The notes under the pieces: generated by a model
The model's database searches: none
What the model saw: only the letters and a program-made list of their open reading frames with translations
What the model was told of the DNA's origin: nothing
Origin: Portulaca oleracea
Taxonomy: Eukaryota; Streptophyta; Magnoliopsida; Caryophyllales; Portulacaceae
Length of the DNA: 64,000 nt
NCBI GenBank assembly: GCA_029582165.1
Contig: CM055881.1
Location: forward strand, 25,897,594-25,961,593
Reading direction: 5' to 3'
Shown: positions 24,721 through 35,965 of the stretch, piece by piece
Position numbering within the stretch: the first letter of the stretch is position 1
Layout: every line of letters begins with the position of its first letter
Made by a program: the position numbers and the translations under genes

Positions 24721-26884
24721 GGCACTTTTATTTAAGCGGCGGGATTCCTAAAGGGGAGTGTTCACTTCTGAGAGATTACTGGATTTGGTCTATTCTAGTG
24801 AGATACTCTCATTTCGCTCTGCCTATTAGATGAGGGTACAGGCCGACCACTCTCTTCCACTTTTTTTTTTATTCCCTCCATTTCACGAGCTTGTCTCATG
24901 GACATTTTCAAACCGGTCACTCTGTAGTTTTCCACACCTTTTTTTCTTTTTTCTTCTTTTTTTTCTCACTTTATTTCTCTAGCCCTAGATTATTCAAAAA
25001 ACTAAAGGATTGGAAAGAGGTGTAAGACAAAAATGGAAGGATAAAAGTAGGTGAATTTGTGAGACCTGGTTTGGGGGATCGATGAGTGAACTTTTCAACT
25101 CAAGTTAAAAGCACAAGCATGAAATTCTGTTTGATCAAATAGCAAGAAGAGCAACTCACCTTATTGAATTTAAGAACTGACCCTAAACTTAACTCCAACA
25201 GACTCCAGAAACAAAATGCTTGATAACTAGGACCCTAGTTAACTCTAAAGCCCTTTTCATGCGATGCCTCCTCTACATTTTTCTGGGCCCTGGGGAATTC
25301 ATTCTCTAACTGGTCCTTTTCGTTGCTTTTGGTAGAGGCAGTTTCCCTGATAGGATCATAACCTTAATTTTATTCTTCAGAGTCTAACAATTCTCTGTGT
25401 CATGCCCTCAGGATATGTGGAAGTTGTAAATTTCCCGTCATCCCATTACTTTCCCTTTATTGTTGGCTCTGGCTTTGACCTTGACATTAGACAAACAAAG
25501 GAAAACTCATCCCGAAGCATGCATGTGCTTAATGACTCACATGAGACTTCCTAAAATGAAAGATGCCTATATGTTGACTTGGGAAAAGACTCACTCGTGA
25601 CCCGGGTTTGCATGTCCTAAACTTTATATGGTCCTAAGACAAACAACAACACTTTTACAGCAGGAGTATTATAAAGGGTCAGATAAAGTCAAAAGCAGTG
25701 AATTAGAATAAATGGTGAGCACAAGCCATAAGTGAGTGTTTCTCAATTTGGAAGGGCTTAAACTACAAGCCGACCATATTAAGGAGAATTCGTCTGTTGA
25801 ACTAACGACTTTATATTAACTCAAGCTACATTGGCTATTATACAAGCTAAATAATATTTGAAAAACTCACACTATAACACTTTCTACAACATTTTTTATT
25901 TATTTACTCCTGGAAAGTAAATATCATAAAGGACCGAATACAGCCAATAGTAGGCGAGTTAAAATAAATCAATAAACTCAATTATCAATTCCATCATGGT
26001 TTGGCCTAAACTACACGTCGGTCACAAACTTTTTGGGATTCAACAATTTAAATTTATAAATTAATTTACTCTAGCCTAATGACTTTTATGTAGGCTAGGA
26101 TAATATCTTTCATGTTTTAAATTCATATGTTTGATATATATCGTAAGAGTGTTATTATTGTGAGCCCATTAATACCATTCGCATAGTTTGATATTATACA
26201 ATATCGATAATACGTTAAGTGTTCGGATGGACAAAATTATTCTCTAATTTTCATTAACTATCTCATGGTCATTTCTACCCTCATTCTAAAATAGTTGTGG
26301 TCTTGAAATTATATAGACTTTTAACTTCTAATTATATACAATAATTTGTTCTTTTTAAATCATTACAACATTGAGGAAGATGAAAGATAAAACACAATGT
26401 GTAATCAGATTGTCATTTTCCCATCTAGTAAACGGTTCAACATCTATTATATGAGCATGATATTTCTTTTTTATGTTTTTTAAATATTTATTATTTTTTT
26501 ACAATTGTATGATTTGGCAACTTTCAATAAATTTCGGTAAGTATTTATCAAATTCAACTTATATGTCAATTTTAAAAGTGCTAAGACCATTATTCATGGT
26601 GGGTAAAGTTTGACTGACTCAATTATTAAAATATTATAGCTTTGAGTTATCAATCACTTGCAATTCTTACATTTTTACAATAGTCGATGAAGTTTGGCTC
26701 ACCAATCCATTAAAAATATTAAAAATAGATTTGATTTCTAGGCTCAAATAATAGGATTCGGAAAAATAAAATGTTATTAACTGTGGTGGCGCCAAGTAAC
26801 TTTTTCTCATTAGGTTGAGACTTTGGACGTACATGTGAGAATGCAAAGTATCACCTGTATAGTTAATATGGCCAACATTGTCTA
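24721..26884. other. Unassigned intergenic DNA
   Basis: About 2.2 kb of AT-rich sequence with no gene or element I recognise, apart from a dispersed repeat copy at 26112-26214. Confidence 0.5.
26112..26214 (+). repeat. Dispersed repeat, copy 1
   Basis: Around 100 bp (AAATTCATAT..ATATCGTA..GAGTGTT..ATTATACAATATC) is repeated with divergence at 28645-28738. Family unknown. Confidence 0.6.
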
Positions 26885-27159
26885 TGTGAAACCATCTCAA
26901 CCAAAAGCTTAAGCTGATGGTTGAAGCCCTAGGAATAGTTTTATACTCTAACACGACCCCTCACGCGAACGCCCTTTGGGCTTGAAGCGTGGATGCTGCA
27001 AAGGCCCTTTTTTACCTTGCGCAAATGAATATGGGGGGTGCTGAGACTCGAACCTGAGACCTCTTGTTAATTGGTCTGGCTCTGATACCATGTGAAACCA
27101 TCTCAACCAAAAGCTTAAGCTTATGGTTGAAGCCCCAGGAATAGTTTTATACTCTAGCA
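26885..27159 (-). mobile_element. TRIM element 1 (275 bp, complete)
   Basis: A terminal-repeat retrotransposon in miniature. Two 69-bp LTRs (26885-26953 and 27091-27159, plus-strand ends TGTGAAACC and CTCTA(A/G)CA) flank only 137 bp. On the minus strand the PBS TGGTATCAGAGCC (27090-27078) touches the 5' LTR directly, and a polypurine tract (GAGGGGTCG) touches the 3' LTR. Flanking five bases are GTCTA and GTCTG, a target duplication with one mismatch. It has no coding capacity and must have been moved by proteins of another element. Confidence 0.92.
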
Positions 27160-27790
27160 GTCTGCATCATCTCACCCAATTTTGCCTAGTTTCCTGTAAC
27201 GTATTGGTGTAGCCTCATCATCGGTGATGGCCTAAGTAAAAATAACACTAGTCGCATCTCGTCACATCCTTCAAGTGCTTTGTTTTTTTAAAAAAAATTT
27301 CTCTCGTCAGTTCATCTAGTCGAACCATTAACTTATCTCTCAATTTTACCTAGTTTCTCGTGTCAGATGGGTGTATTTATTTAATGCCTCTCAAATATAC
27401 CGAGAACAATAAATATCTTTTAGGAATTACAGATGGAAAAACATCCCTCTGAAATATCATCGATATTTTTCCAATTTCTAATATCGTATATAGCTAATCA
27501 ACTTATGTATGTTAGCACACTTTGAAAATGTTATTAGGGGAATGATTAGAATGACTTGTTACCTACTTTCAAAGTCAACAAAAATGTCAATCTATGAAGT
27601 AAAAAAAAAAAAAAAAAAAACTCAAGAAAGTTTAATTGACTCGTAACTCAACTTTTTCCTTTAATCTAGTGGCTCAAGGTTGGATACAAATAACATTATC
27701 TTCATTATTATGTTTTATGTTTCTATAATAAAAAGTGTACGTTATATTAAGCATTATAGACGTTATCTTACAAAGTTCTTGTTGTTCACC
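27160..27790. other. Unassigned intergenic DNA with poly(A) tract
   Basis: AT-rich, with an A run of about 20 at 27601-27620. No gene recognised; its right end is the upstream region of the next gene. Confidence 0.5.
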
Positions 27791-27798
27791 TATAAATA
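27791..27798 (+). promoter_or_regulatory. TATA box of the prolamin-like gene
   Basis: TATAAATA, 136 bp upstream of the start codon at 27927. A transcription start about 30 bp downstream would give a 5' leader of about 100 nt. Confidence 0.6.
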
Positions 27799-27926
27799 GT
27801 AGAGACATGTGTCTTTATATTATCTTTTATCCAACTAAGTTACACGTCTCATTCTAATTAAATGGGAATATTTTAAAGTGATCATTAAATATAGAAAAGT
27901 ATAGTTAAAAAGAAAAAAAAAACACT

Positions 27927-28289
27927 ATGAATTCTAAAGTTATTGTGATGTTAAACATATCATTCATGTTTGTCATGTTGTTGGCTACAGTTGGAGAAGC
28001 TGACTAATATCCAGGTCTTCCATGTGTAGCCGCACCGAGTCCTAGGTTTAATTTGAAGCCATGTCAAGAGAAGTTGACCGATACCTGTCGTGATGAGATA
28101 TTTAACTATATATTTGAACATCATGAAATTGTAAAGAATGAATGTTGCATTCAGTTGCTTAAAATGGGCAGGGTGTGCCACAATATCTTGTCCTTTTCAA
28201 CCTTCCGCAACTTCGTTGAAAAAGTGCCTGAACTTGAGGAAAAAAGTGACCAAGTTTGGTATCTTTGTGAAAGGGAGAATCGGATATAA
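27927..28289 (+). pseudogene. Secreted cysteine-rich prolamin-like (ECA1-type) protein, one in-frame stop
   Basis: One frame of 120 codons plus stop is open except for TAA at 28005-28007 (codon 27). Residues 1-26 form a secretion signal (MNSKVIVMLNISFMFVMLLA, then TVGEAD). The mature part has the family's six cysteines (C46, C54, C73-C74, C84, C114) plus C33, in motifs LKPCQEKL, CRDEIFNYIF, NECCIQLLKMGRVCHN and DQVWYLC. This matches the plant prolamin-like/ECA1 gametogenesis-related family: small secreted proteins, some made by egg cells and released at fertilisation. There is no intron, as usual in the family, and a TATA box stands upstream. The stop lies exactly at the expected signal-cleavage point and is the only defect seen, so it is a recent pseudogene, a sequencing error or a polymorphism. 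The next frame start (28053) would lack the signal. Confidence 0.82.
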
Positions 28290-28644
28290 TATTTATGTAC
28301 ACTTCATCTTTAACATATTAAGTGATATTAAATGATTCTCCTTCTATAACAATGCACATGTTTAGTCATCATCACAAAGGGTATGAATGACGGTCATGAT
28401 AACTAACCCTTCATTTTCAATATTATATGGTGAGATTAACAATAATGTTGATTTTGTGGTTTAATATTTCACATGCCTTGCTCGATTATTTTAGTCTACA
28501 ATCTCCATTACAATTTATTATGAATTAATAAGTAATCGCAATTACTCAATTTCTAATCACATAATTTGTAGAAATAAAATAACAAGTCATCTAACCTATT
28601 TGTGCACTCCAAAGTAGTGAATTAAAGATGGATATAAACTATGT

Positions 28645-28738
28645 GCTTTAAATTCATATCTTTGCAATATATCGTAGGAGTGTTTTCATTTTGACCCAAT
28701 TAATATATTTTGCATATATTTTGAATTATACAATATCA
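28645..28738 (+). repeat. Dispersed repeat, copy 2
   Basis: Diverged copy of 26112-26214 in the same orientation, ending just before TRIM element 2. Confidence 0.6.
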
Positions 28739-28749
28739 ACTAATATTAT

Positions 28750-29422
28750 TGTTGGGATTCACCCATGAGTAAAATGTCCCACATCGAAAAAGTAAGCACA
28801 TGGTATATAAGTCAAGTGTGTTACTCCTCTTAACACCAATTGGTTTTAAGATGGAACCTCACTTAACTTGTGTACCATAGGCCTTGGTTGAAGTAGGCTC
28901 CCCCTTGGATCTCCCCAACAAGTGGTATCAGAGCCGATGGTTCATTCGGCTGGGCACGTGCAAGGTGCTGGAAGATCACCGTGGACAGGAGTAGGGACCA
29001 TAGTGCATGCGCGGCTGGGTCTCCTGAATGCTCAGAGTGGTGGCATGAGACTCGGGTGGAGTAGGGTGCAGCTCTGTGGAGTAAGGTGCGGCTGGGACTC
29101 TTGAGATAGAGTGGTGGCATGAGACTCAGGTGGAGTAGGGTGCGGCTCTGTAGAGTAAGGTGCGGCTATGATGGGCTCCTGATGGTGACTTGAAACCTTG
29201 GCCAAAAGAGGCTTCTGATCAAGGGAGAGAGACTCATGTGTGAAGGGGGATATTGTTGGGATTCACCCATGAGTAAAATGTCCCACATGGAAAAAGTAAG
29301 CACATGGTATATAACTCAAGTGGGCTATCCTCTTAACACCAAATGGTTTTAAGATGGAACCTCACTTAACTTGTGTACCATGGGCCTTGGTTGAAGTAGG
29401 CTCCCCCTTGGATCTCCCAAAA
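28750..29422 (+). mobile_element. TRIM element 2 (673 bp, complete)
   Basis: Two LTRs of about 170 bp (28750-28920 and 29254-29422) begin TGTTGGGATTCACCC; the left ends CCCCAACA, the right one has a changed end (CCCAAAA). The tRNA-iMet PBS TGGTATCAGAGCC is at 28923-28935 and a polypurine tract GAAGGGGGA at 29243-29251. ATTAT flanks both sides (28745-28749, 29423-29427). The LTR contains a TATA box (GGTATATAA). The 333-bp interior has no coding capacity. The LTR wording (GTCCCACAT, TGGTTTTAAGATGGAACC) is common among plant TRIMs. Confidence 0.93.
29035..29167 (+). repeat. 74-bp tandem duplication inside TRIM 2
   Basis: Two head-to-tail units (29035-29108 and 29109-29167, the second shorter) start GAGTGGTGGCATGAGACTC. 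Each contains the smaller repeat GTGGAGTA(A/G)GGTGCGGCT twice. Confidence 0.8.
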
Positions 29423-29820
29423 ATTATATATCTGGTGCAATGTATAAGAATTTTGTCAATTGTGAAATTATAGAGAATTATGTGAGTTGAACTGAATAAG
29501 GTTGAATTATTTATTTTTCACGCACACACAAACATATAAACAAACAGGTTAAAAGTGTATTTGCTAAATAAAAATATACTAGATTCAAAAAATATATATA
29601 TTAAAGTTTATTATTTCTTTATTTATATGTCATTAACTCTCACATAGTATATAAAAGTCACATGGGCAAGGGGTTCAGTGAGCGGGCCTAGACCTAGGTA
29701 CTTAATTAGAGTCTAAGTAGCTCGGACATGAATAATAGCTTCAATATAAGTTTTAACCTTAATCCTTAAGTTTGGCATCAACTAGGAAAGAAATTCAAAT
29801 ATGGGAAGGAAAAAAAAACA
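29423..29820. other. Unassigned intergenic DNA
   Basis: AT-rich sequence between TRIM 2 and a CACTA-like stretch; nothing recognised. Confidence 0.5.
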
Positions 29821-30060
29821 CACACACACACAACAAGAAAAATGCTCTTGAGCAACAAAAAAATGAGTTGCGTTTGATCATTTTTTGTTATCCTTTAACT
29901 TTTGGGAATAAAATTTTTTTTGTCACAAATTTGTTACAACATGTTCAAAGCCCAAGTTGGGGCAACAAATTTTTGAGAGTTGTTGCACAAGGTACCTTTG
30001 TTGGGCAACAAAAAGTTTTGTTGCCTTAGTGAATTTGGGCAACCAAATTTTTTTTCTTAA
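29821..30060 (+). mobile_element. Possible CACTA-type transposon end
   Basis: CACACAACAAGAAAAATGCTC resembles the CACTACAAGAAAAATG start of plant CACTA elements. It is followed by subterminal repeats of TTG(T/G)GGCAAC type on both strands, as CACTA ends have. No opposite end was found, so this is a fragment at best. Confidence 0.35.
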
Positions 30061-30099
30061 AAAATTTGGTTTCTTTGTTTATCTTGTAAAATCTCTCTC

Positions 30100-30984
30100 A
30101 ACACAGATAGAAGGTCCTTATCCTCAAGAATCCCAAGGACATTTATCGAGCACCTCAGCAACGCCTACCACAAACATGGAGTTTTGAAAGTGAAAGACAA
30201 AAAGAGCAAAATCAGGGAAGTCTTCTGAAAATTAATATTACAAGCTTTTCTTATCCTCTATCTAATCAGACTAATCAATTGCAACCATGTGAAATGCAGG
30301 AAACAATCGATGAAGAAAAAGGAAAGAATACAAGTATGAAATTTCCGGAAGAATCGCAATCAAGGATTGAAGCTCAAATTGGAAGGAAAAGAGGAGTGGG
30401 GAAGAATCTGGCAAAATCAAATCTCAACGACTATATTACACTGCGACACATTCTCGCATATATAGTAGACCTTGAAGATCGAATTGATTCAACGATTCCA
30501 AAGAAGAAATCGGGTGTTCAAAACAAGAAGAGTGTTCTCGGTTTTGTTAAGTTTTCCTTTAAGTGAGAAAATTGAGTTTGAGTGCTTAAGTATAATCAAT
30601 TCCTTAACGGATTTAGGATTTGGTTGTTACTTTCTGAATCGATTCCCAGACGGACTTGGGATTGATTTGTGTTTACACCAAAGATTGATTTTGGTGGGTG
30701 TTTCTTTTTTCCAGAACAAATTCGAAGTGCCTGCTGCCGTGCACTTCTTCTCTCTTGTAAAACCTAAGGACGTTCACCTTGGGTTGTTCAGAGTAGCATT
30801 CTGATTTGACATAATAAAGGAAGTTATTCAGTTTACATTCATTGTCCTTTTGTTTTAGTTCTGTCCTTGTGTTATCTTATTTGAATCTTAATCTGAATAG
30901 ATTAAGAGCCTAACGTCCTTTACTAGTGATCATTTGTGCATAAATTTTAATAACCCTATTCACCCCCCCTCTAGGGTTATTTCA
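30100..30984 (+). repeat. Element D (Ty1/copia) 5' LTR, start uncertain
   Basis: The right border is clear: ..CCCCCCCTCTAGGGTTATTTCA ends at 30984, three bases before the PBS. A TATA-like box (CATATATAG) lies near 30456 and an AATAAAG signal near 30812. No second LTR exists in the window to fix the left border, so the start is a guess. Confidence 0.55.
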
Positions 30985-30986
30985 AT

Positions 30987-30998
30987 TGGTATCAGAGC
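30987..30998 (+). other. Element D primer binding site (tRNA-iMet)
   Basis: TGGTATCAGAGC just inside the 5' LTR. Confidence 0.92.
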
Positions 30999-31031
30999 TT
31001 GGTCCACTGAAATTCAGAGACTAACCGCTCT

Positions 31032-32797
31032 GTGGTAAAGATCATGGGAGATCACAACATGGGAGATCTAAGCCAAGGACGTTCATGGAACAGATCACCA
31101 CTGCTGACGGGTGACAACTACAAAATTTGGAAACGCCAAATAGAGATCTTCTTGAGAAATCAAGATGAGGACATTTGGGACATTGTCACTAAAGGAAATT
31201 TTCCTACTCCCCAGAAGACTGCTGCAGATGGGACAACAAGTGATAAAGATAGAGTTTATTATGCAGATGTTGAAAAAGACAAAGCCAAGAAGAATACTCA
31301 TGCTCATTATCTTTTAATATGCAGTCTTAACTCTAATGAATTTGAAAGAGTTTCTAATCTTGATACAGCTAAACAGATATGGGATTACTTGGTCACAACT
31401 TATGAAGGAACCAATCAAGTGAAAAAGACCAAGATCAATATATTGGTTCAAAAGTATGAAGGCTTCAAGATGGAAGAGAATGAATCCATTGAGTCGATGT
31501 TCAAGAGATTCAGTGGAATAATCAACCACCTCAAGTCTCTTGGGAAATCCTATACAAATGAAAAACATGTGAACAAGGTCCTTCAGTGTCTATCTAGATA
31601 CAAATGGGGATCAAAAGTGACTGTTATTGAAGAAGCCCAAGACCTAGAGACTCTGAAGCTTGAAGAACTAATCGGCAAGCTCCTTGCACACGAAATACGA
31701 CTGTCCGAAGGCAGTCAAACCAAGGACATTGCCCTCAAGAGCACCAAGGAACCAGAAGAAGAATCAGAGGATGAAGATGAAGAAACCGTGGCTATGCTGG
31801 CCAAAGGATTCAAGCGCTTATATAGAAGGAATCCTAGATTCCATGGCTACCTAAGATAATCAATCTCTAACAGATCCTCACCCAAAGGTAAAGCTCAAAT
31901 TAAAGAGGACAATGAAAATAGATGTTTTACTTGTGGTGTAACAGATCACTTGGTAAGAGAATGTCCTCACGTGAAGAAAGTCAAAGAACAAAGTGACTCT
32001 AGAGGAAAAAGATTCAACAGAAAAGCTATGGTTGCCACATGGAGTGATAGTGATTGCAGTGGAAGTGAAAGTGAATTTGAGGAAATTGCCAACCTCTATC
32101 TCATGGCAAAGGACCTTATAGAAGCAGAAGCAAATGATGACGATGAGGCATTCACTGACCTCTTTCTTAAATGTACTACACATAACCTGAACCAAGTTTT
32201 CTTAATCTGCTTGATTACATTGCTATTCTCACTGACAAAATTCACTACCTCATTAGAATTGTAGAAACAAATTCCAAAACCATAGCAACTCAACATGAGA
32301 TAATCCAAAACCTTACCACTGATAATATCAGCATGAGAGATGAAATGATCCAAAACCGAACTAAGCTGAATTCCATTCTCAATCAAGGAATAAACCAGGT
32401 TCACTCTATCCTTCACTCTGAGGAGAATACTTCTACTGACAAACCTGGTTCACCAAAAGTCAAGCCAAAACCCTTGCCCCCTCATAATCCCAGCAGTACA
32501 CCAAAGGCAAAACCTAAATCTAAAACTAAGAGGGTACCAAAGAGGTCAGTTAAACAGTCCATCTCCAAAATCCAAGAACCTTCTCTTAAAAAATCTGGCC
32601 CAAAGAAAGATATTATGTCCTTCAATGCAGGTTTGTCTCAGGGCTCACAACGACCTCTGGTATTTGGACAGCGGATGCTCGAGGCACATGATTGGAGATC
32701 CAACCAAATTCAGAGAGCTCAAGGACGACAAGAGTGGAAAGGTAACGTTTGGAGACAAAAGCCAAGGGAGGATCCTTGGAGTCGGCAAGGTTGGTAA
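31032..32797 (+). pseudogene. Ty1/copia gag, frame-broken
   Basis: The first frame (31032-31859; the ATG of MGDHNMGDL is at 31044) encodes a copia gag of the UBN2 kind: LTGDNYKIWKRQIEIFL, then AKQIWDYLVTTYEGT and KINILVQKYEGFKM, with an acidic tail. A stop at 31857-31859 is followed by the zinc knuckle CFTCGVTDHLVREC (about 31923-31964) and by frames at 31950-32264 and 32333-32797, the latter lysine/proline-rich. The style suggests the SIRE/Maximus lineage, which I infer from the gag and linker only. Confidence 0.82.
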
Positions 32798-34005
32798 GAA
32801 CTCAACAAATTGTATAAATGATGTATATTTTGTAGAAGATTTAGAGTATAATCTGTTAAGCATTTCTCAGTTTTGTGATAAAGGATATAAAGTTTGGTTC
32901 AATAAGAATTTCTGTATTGTAGAGAAAGAGTCTCATGAAACAGTCCTTAAAGGTCATCGGATGAACAATGTGTATGTTATTGACCTCAATGACCCTATGA
33001 CCAATGACCTTACATGTCTTAGAGTTGCATCAGATGAAACATGGTTATGGCATCGTAGACTAGGACAAGTTAACATGAACACCCTTCAGAAGCTGAAACT
33101 CCTAGGTTTAGTAAGAGGACTGCCCTCTCAGAATTTCATTCGTGACAGAGTATGTGACGCTTGCACTAGAGGTAAACAGACCAGAACCTCCTTTAAACCT
33201 CTGACTCAAGTAACCACCTCTAGATGCTTAGAACTGCTGCATATGGACCTTTGTGGACCAATTCCCGACAAGAGTCTAGGAGGTCGTTCATACATACTAG
33301 CCATTGTTGATGATTATTCAAGATTTACCTAGGTTTTGTTTTTGAAAGATAAGACAGAAGCTTATCCTGAATTTGAGAAGTTGTACAGACAACTTAAGGT
33401 CCTTACAGGATTCAACCTAGTGTCCATAAGGACAGATCATGGAAGGGAATTTGACAATCAAGATCAATTTGGAAAATTCTATGATCAAGAAGGTGTTAGC
33501 ACAATTTCTCAGCTCCAAGAACACCTCAACAAAATGGTGTAGTTGAAAGGAAGAACCGCACACTCGAGAATATGGCCAGAACAATCATCTGTGAGAATGA
33601 TCTACCCCTCTTTCTTTGGGCTGAAATTATAAATGCTTCCAATTATATTCTCAACAGATGTACCATAAGGTCATTCGTGAAGAAAATACCATATGAGCTT
33701 TTCAAAGGCAAGACGCCCAATGTAGCTCACCTCAAGGCAATTGGATGCAAGTGCTTTGTCCATCACAATGGCAAAAAGGCCCTAAGAAAATTTGAGCCAA
33801 GAAGTGAAGAAGGAATCTTGGTAGGATATTCCTTATCTAGCAAGGCCTACAGAGTCTATATCAAAGCATCCAAGAAGGTGAAAGAATCCATTCATGTTGT
33901 CTTCGATGAAACTTCCATCTCTCCTATAGAAAGGTCCTCCATCAGATTCCAAATCCATCAAGATGATGATGATGAGGACATCCCCCGCATATTTCAGCAA
34001 GGTCC
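32625..34005 (+). pseudogene. Ty1/copia protease and integrase, truncated by element E
   Basis: Protease starts with LWYLDSGCSRHMIGD (DSG active site). Integrase follows with its zinc finger (WHRRLGQVN .. CDACTRGK), first core aspartate (LHMDLCGPI) and second (RTDHGREFDN). A TAG at 33330-33332 replaces a tryptophan codon of the conserved FTWV motif by one base; near 33500-33545 the frame shifts, and it continues from 33572 (MARTIICENDLPLFLWAE) through the integrase C-terminus. The protein is cut at 34005 by the LTR of element E. RT and RNase H of this element are absent from the window. Confidence 0.87.
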
Positions 34006-34283
34006 TGTAGGACCCGGAAAATCGCCCCCGTTTCGGGGATGTCGATTTTTGGATGTGCTACTTAAACGATGGGGAGCCGACTAAGGTTGCTTAATCCTTA
34101 AGTAAGGATATTTTTATTTTATGAAATTCATTTTCGGGGTGTTGAAATTTTATATATTTTACAAATCCATTTTTATTATTTAAACACTTGAAATTACACC
34201 AAAATATATCAATAATGACTTAAAATCGGCCCAAACACCAAATCCAGGCCCAAAAGGAAGCAGGCGGGCCACCAAGAACTGCC

Positions 34284-34379
34284 AAAACCCGCGCGAGTTT
34301 TGGTAATTCTTGGGTCGGGCCGCCTGTTTCCTTGGGCCAGAGAATGAGGGTTGGAAACAATAAAACCTGTGGGGGTTTT
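34284..34379. repeat. AAAACCCGCGCGGGTTTT palindrome pair 1
   Basis: AAAACCCGCGCGAGTTTT at 34284-34301 and AAAACCTGTGGGGGTTTT at 34362-34379, 78 bp apart start to start. Confidence 0.85.
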
Positions 34380-35270
34380 ATTGATTCCTAGCCCCACTTT
34401 CTCTCGGTTTTAACTTTGAATTGGGTGAGAGGAAGATATTAAATCATTTCTTAATCATTTTAGTGTAAATTTCAATATTAAGTAATTAAACAGATTATAA
34501 AAAGAATAAAAGAGTCGCCAGCCGATTTAAGGAAACTGACAAACCATAAAAAATAATAAAACTAACTCCGGTCTACGAAATCCGGTTCTATGTCTGGTGG
34601 TAAGGTTACGAATTCAAGAATTATAAGAATTCTCGAATTTGCCTGTTAGAAAATAGACTCTACTAAAATCGATATTAAAATGAAAAAGAGCGGGGAGAAG
34701 TTTAATTAATTTCACAAATTTATATTCTCAACATGCATTATAAAACAAGGTTTTTTTTTGTTTACAAAATATGCACAAGTAATGGAAATGAAATACAAAT
34801 TACATGATTAAATGATACAACGACAAGAAAATGAGAGCGAACCTCTTTGATTTGGGAGCCCGAATGCGCCGATTGAAATCTTGACTTTTTCCTTGACTTG
34901 GTGGATGGAAAGATGAGTATTAGGATGATAATATGGATGATACGGTTTGGATAGAATGTTAATGTGGAACTTGAGTGGAGTAAGGATTTGAGTACAATGG
35001 TGATGATTGATGAGAATTTAGTATAGTAAGGGTAGTAGAGGGTGATTTTTGATGAAATGAGAGTAATAGAGGTGGTTATGAGAGTAGTTGGTGATTAGTG
35101 AGGGTAAAATGGAGGGGTATTTATAGGTGAGTGAGGTGGTGTTTAGGAGGGATATGGAGGGACACATCCCAAGGATTATGCCATGCAATCACAGAGTCAA
35201 GGTTAAGGGTCAAAACATATGGGCTAATATCATGGGAGTGATCAAGATTTTTGGCGCCGGAATCAAACAG

Positions 35271-35443
35271 AAAACCCACACGGGTTTTACAATATCCAGG
35301 CACACGGATCACTGACGTGGACGGCAAATGACGCGCTTAGGCAGTAGAAAACCCGCGCGGGTTTTGAAGTCCCTAGGCTGGGGCGCGCCTTGGCTTGTCC
35401 TGGTTCTGGGCCGTCTCCTTTGATTAAAACCCATGCGGGTTTT
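35271..35443. repeat. Palindrome triplet in U3 of element E
   Basis: Copies at 35271-35288 (AAAACCCACACGGGTTTT), 35348-35365 (perfect AAAACCCGCGCGGGTTTT) and 35426-35443 (AAAACCCATGCGGGTTTT), spaced 77 and 78 bp. They lie 146 to 325 bp upstream of the LTR TATA box in element sense. Confidence 0.88.
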
Positions 35444-35581
35444 GTTCCCAATAGTGGGCCGCCTTGTTTTATCATGCTTGCTCTGCTGTTTTCATTGGCC
35501 AAATGACCCATCTTTGTGTCCGGCCCAAATGTTGAACTCTTGATAAGTCGGGATTATATTGATGCAAATCCCGGTTCTACA

Positions 35582-35596
35582 GAGAACCCCCACTTT
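35582..35596 (-). other. Element E polypurine tract
   Basis: In element sense AAAGTGGGGGTTCTC abuts the LTR start TGTAGAACC. Confidence 0.75.
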
Positions 35597-35704
35597 GATC
35601 GAGTCCGAATAGGACGAAGGTCAAAGTAGACTTGACGTCTGTCTTGATGCTGGCGGCGCTCTTTAATATGGCGACCAAGTGATGTTGCTGCTGATGATGT
35701 CGTC

Positions 35705-35965
35705 GGTAACCTTTAGGTGGCAACCGTTGGACGACTGATGCTGAGGATGTCGTTAGAGACCTTTATGTGGCATCCGTTTGAACGAACGATCGATGATGGA
35801 CGACTGATGCTGAGAATGTCGTTGGAGACCTTTAAGTGGCTTCCATTTGAACGACTGCTGTTGCTAACATCGTCAGAGACCTTTATGTGGAACCCATTGG
35901 ACGACTGTTGCTGACGACATCGTTGGAGGCCTTTAGGTGGCAACCGTTGGACGACTGTCGCTGAT
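35705..35965 (+). repeat. Degenerate ~50-bp minisatellite
   Basis: About five units built on ACCTTTATGTGGCAACCG then TTGGACGACTGTTGCTGA, starting near 35709, 35758, 35827, 35878 and 35929; one unit is enlarged. Confidence 0.8.

Larger units (their letters stand above)
34006..35581 (-). repeat. Element E 3' LTR (1576 bp)
   Basis: Plus-strand ends TGTAGGACC and GGTTCTACA form a short inverted repeat with TG/CA termini. In element sense a TATA box (TATAAATA, 35125-35118) drives transcription leftward. Five copies of an 18-bp palindrome are inside: three in U3 upstream of the TATA (35271, 35348, 35426) and two near the LTR's other end (34284, 34362). Confidence 0.88.

Noticed and set aside
28750..29422. 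Cassandra-type TRIM with 5S rRNA promoter
   Set aside because: I looked for 5S-like A-box/C-box sequence in the LTR and saw none; it is an ordinary TRIM.
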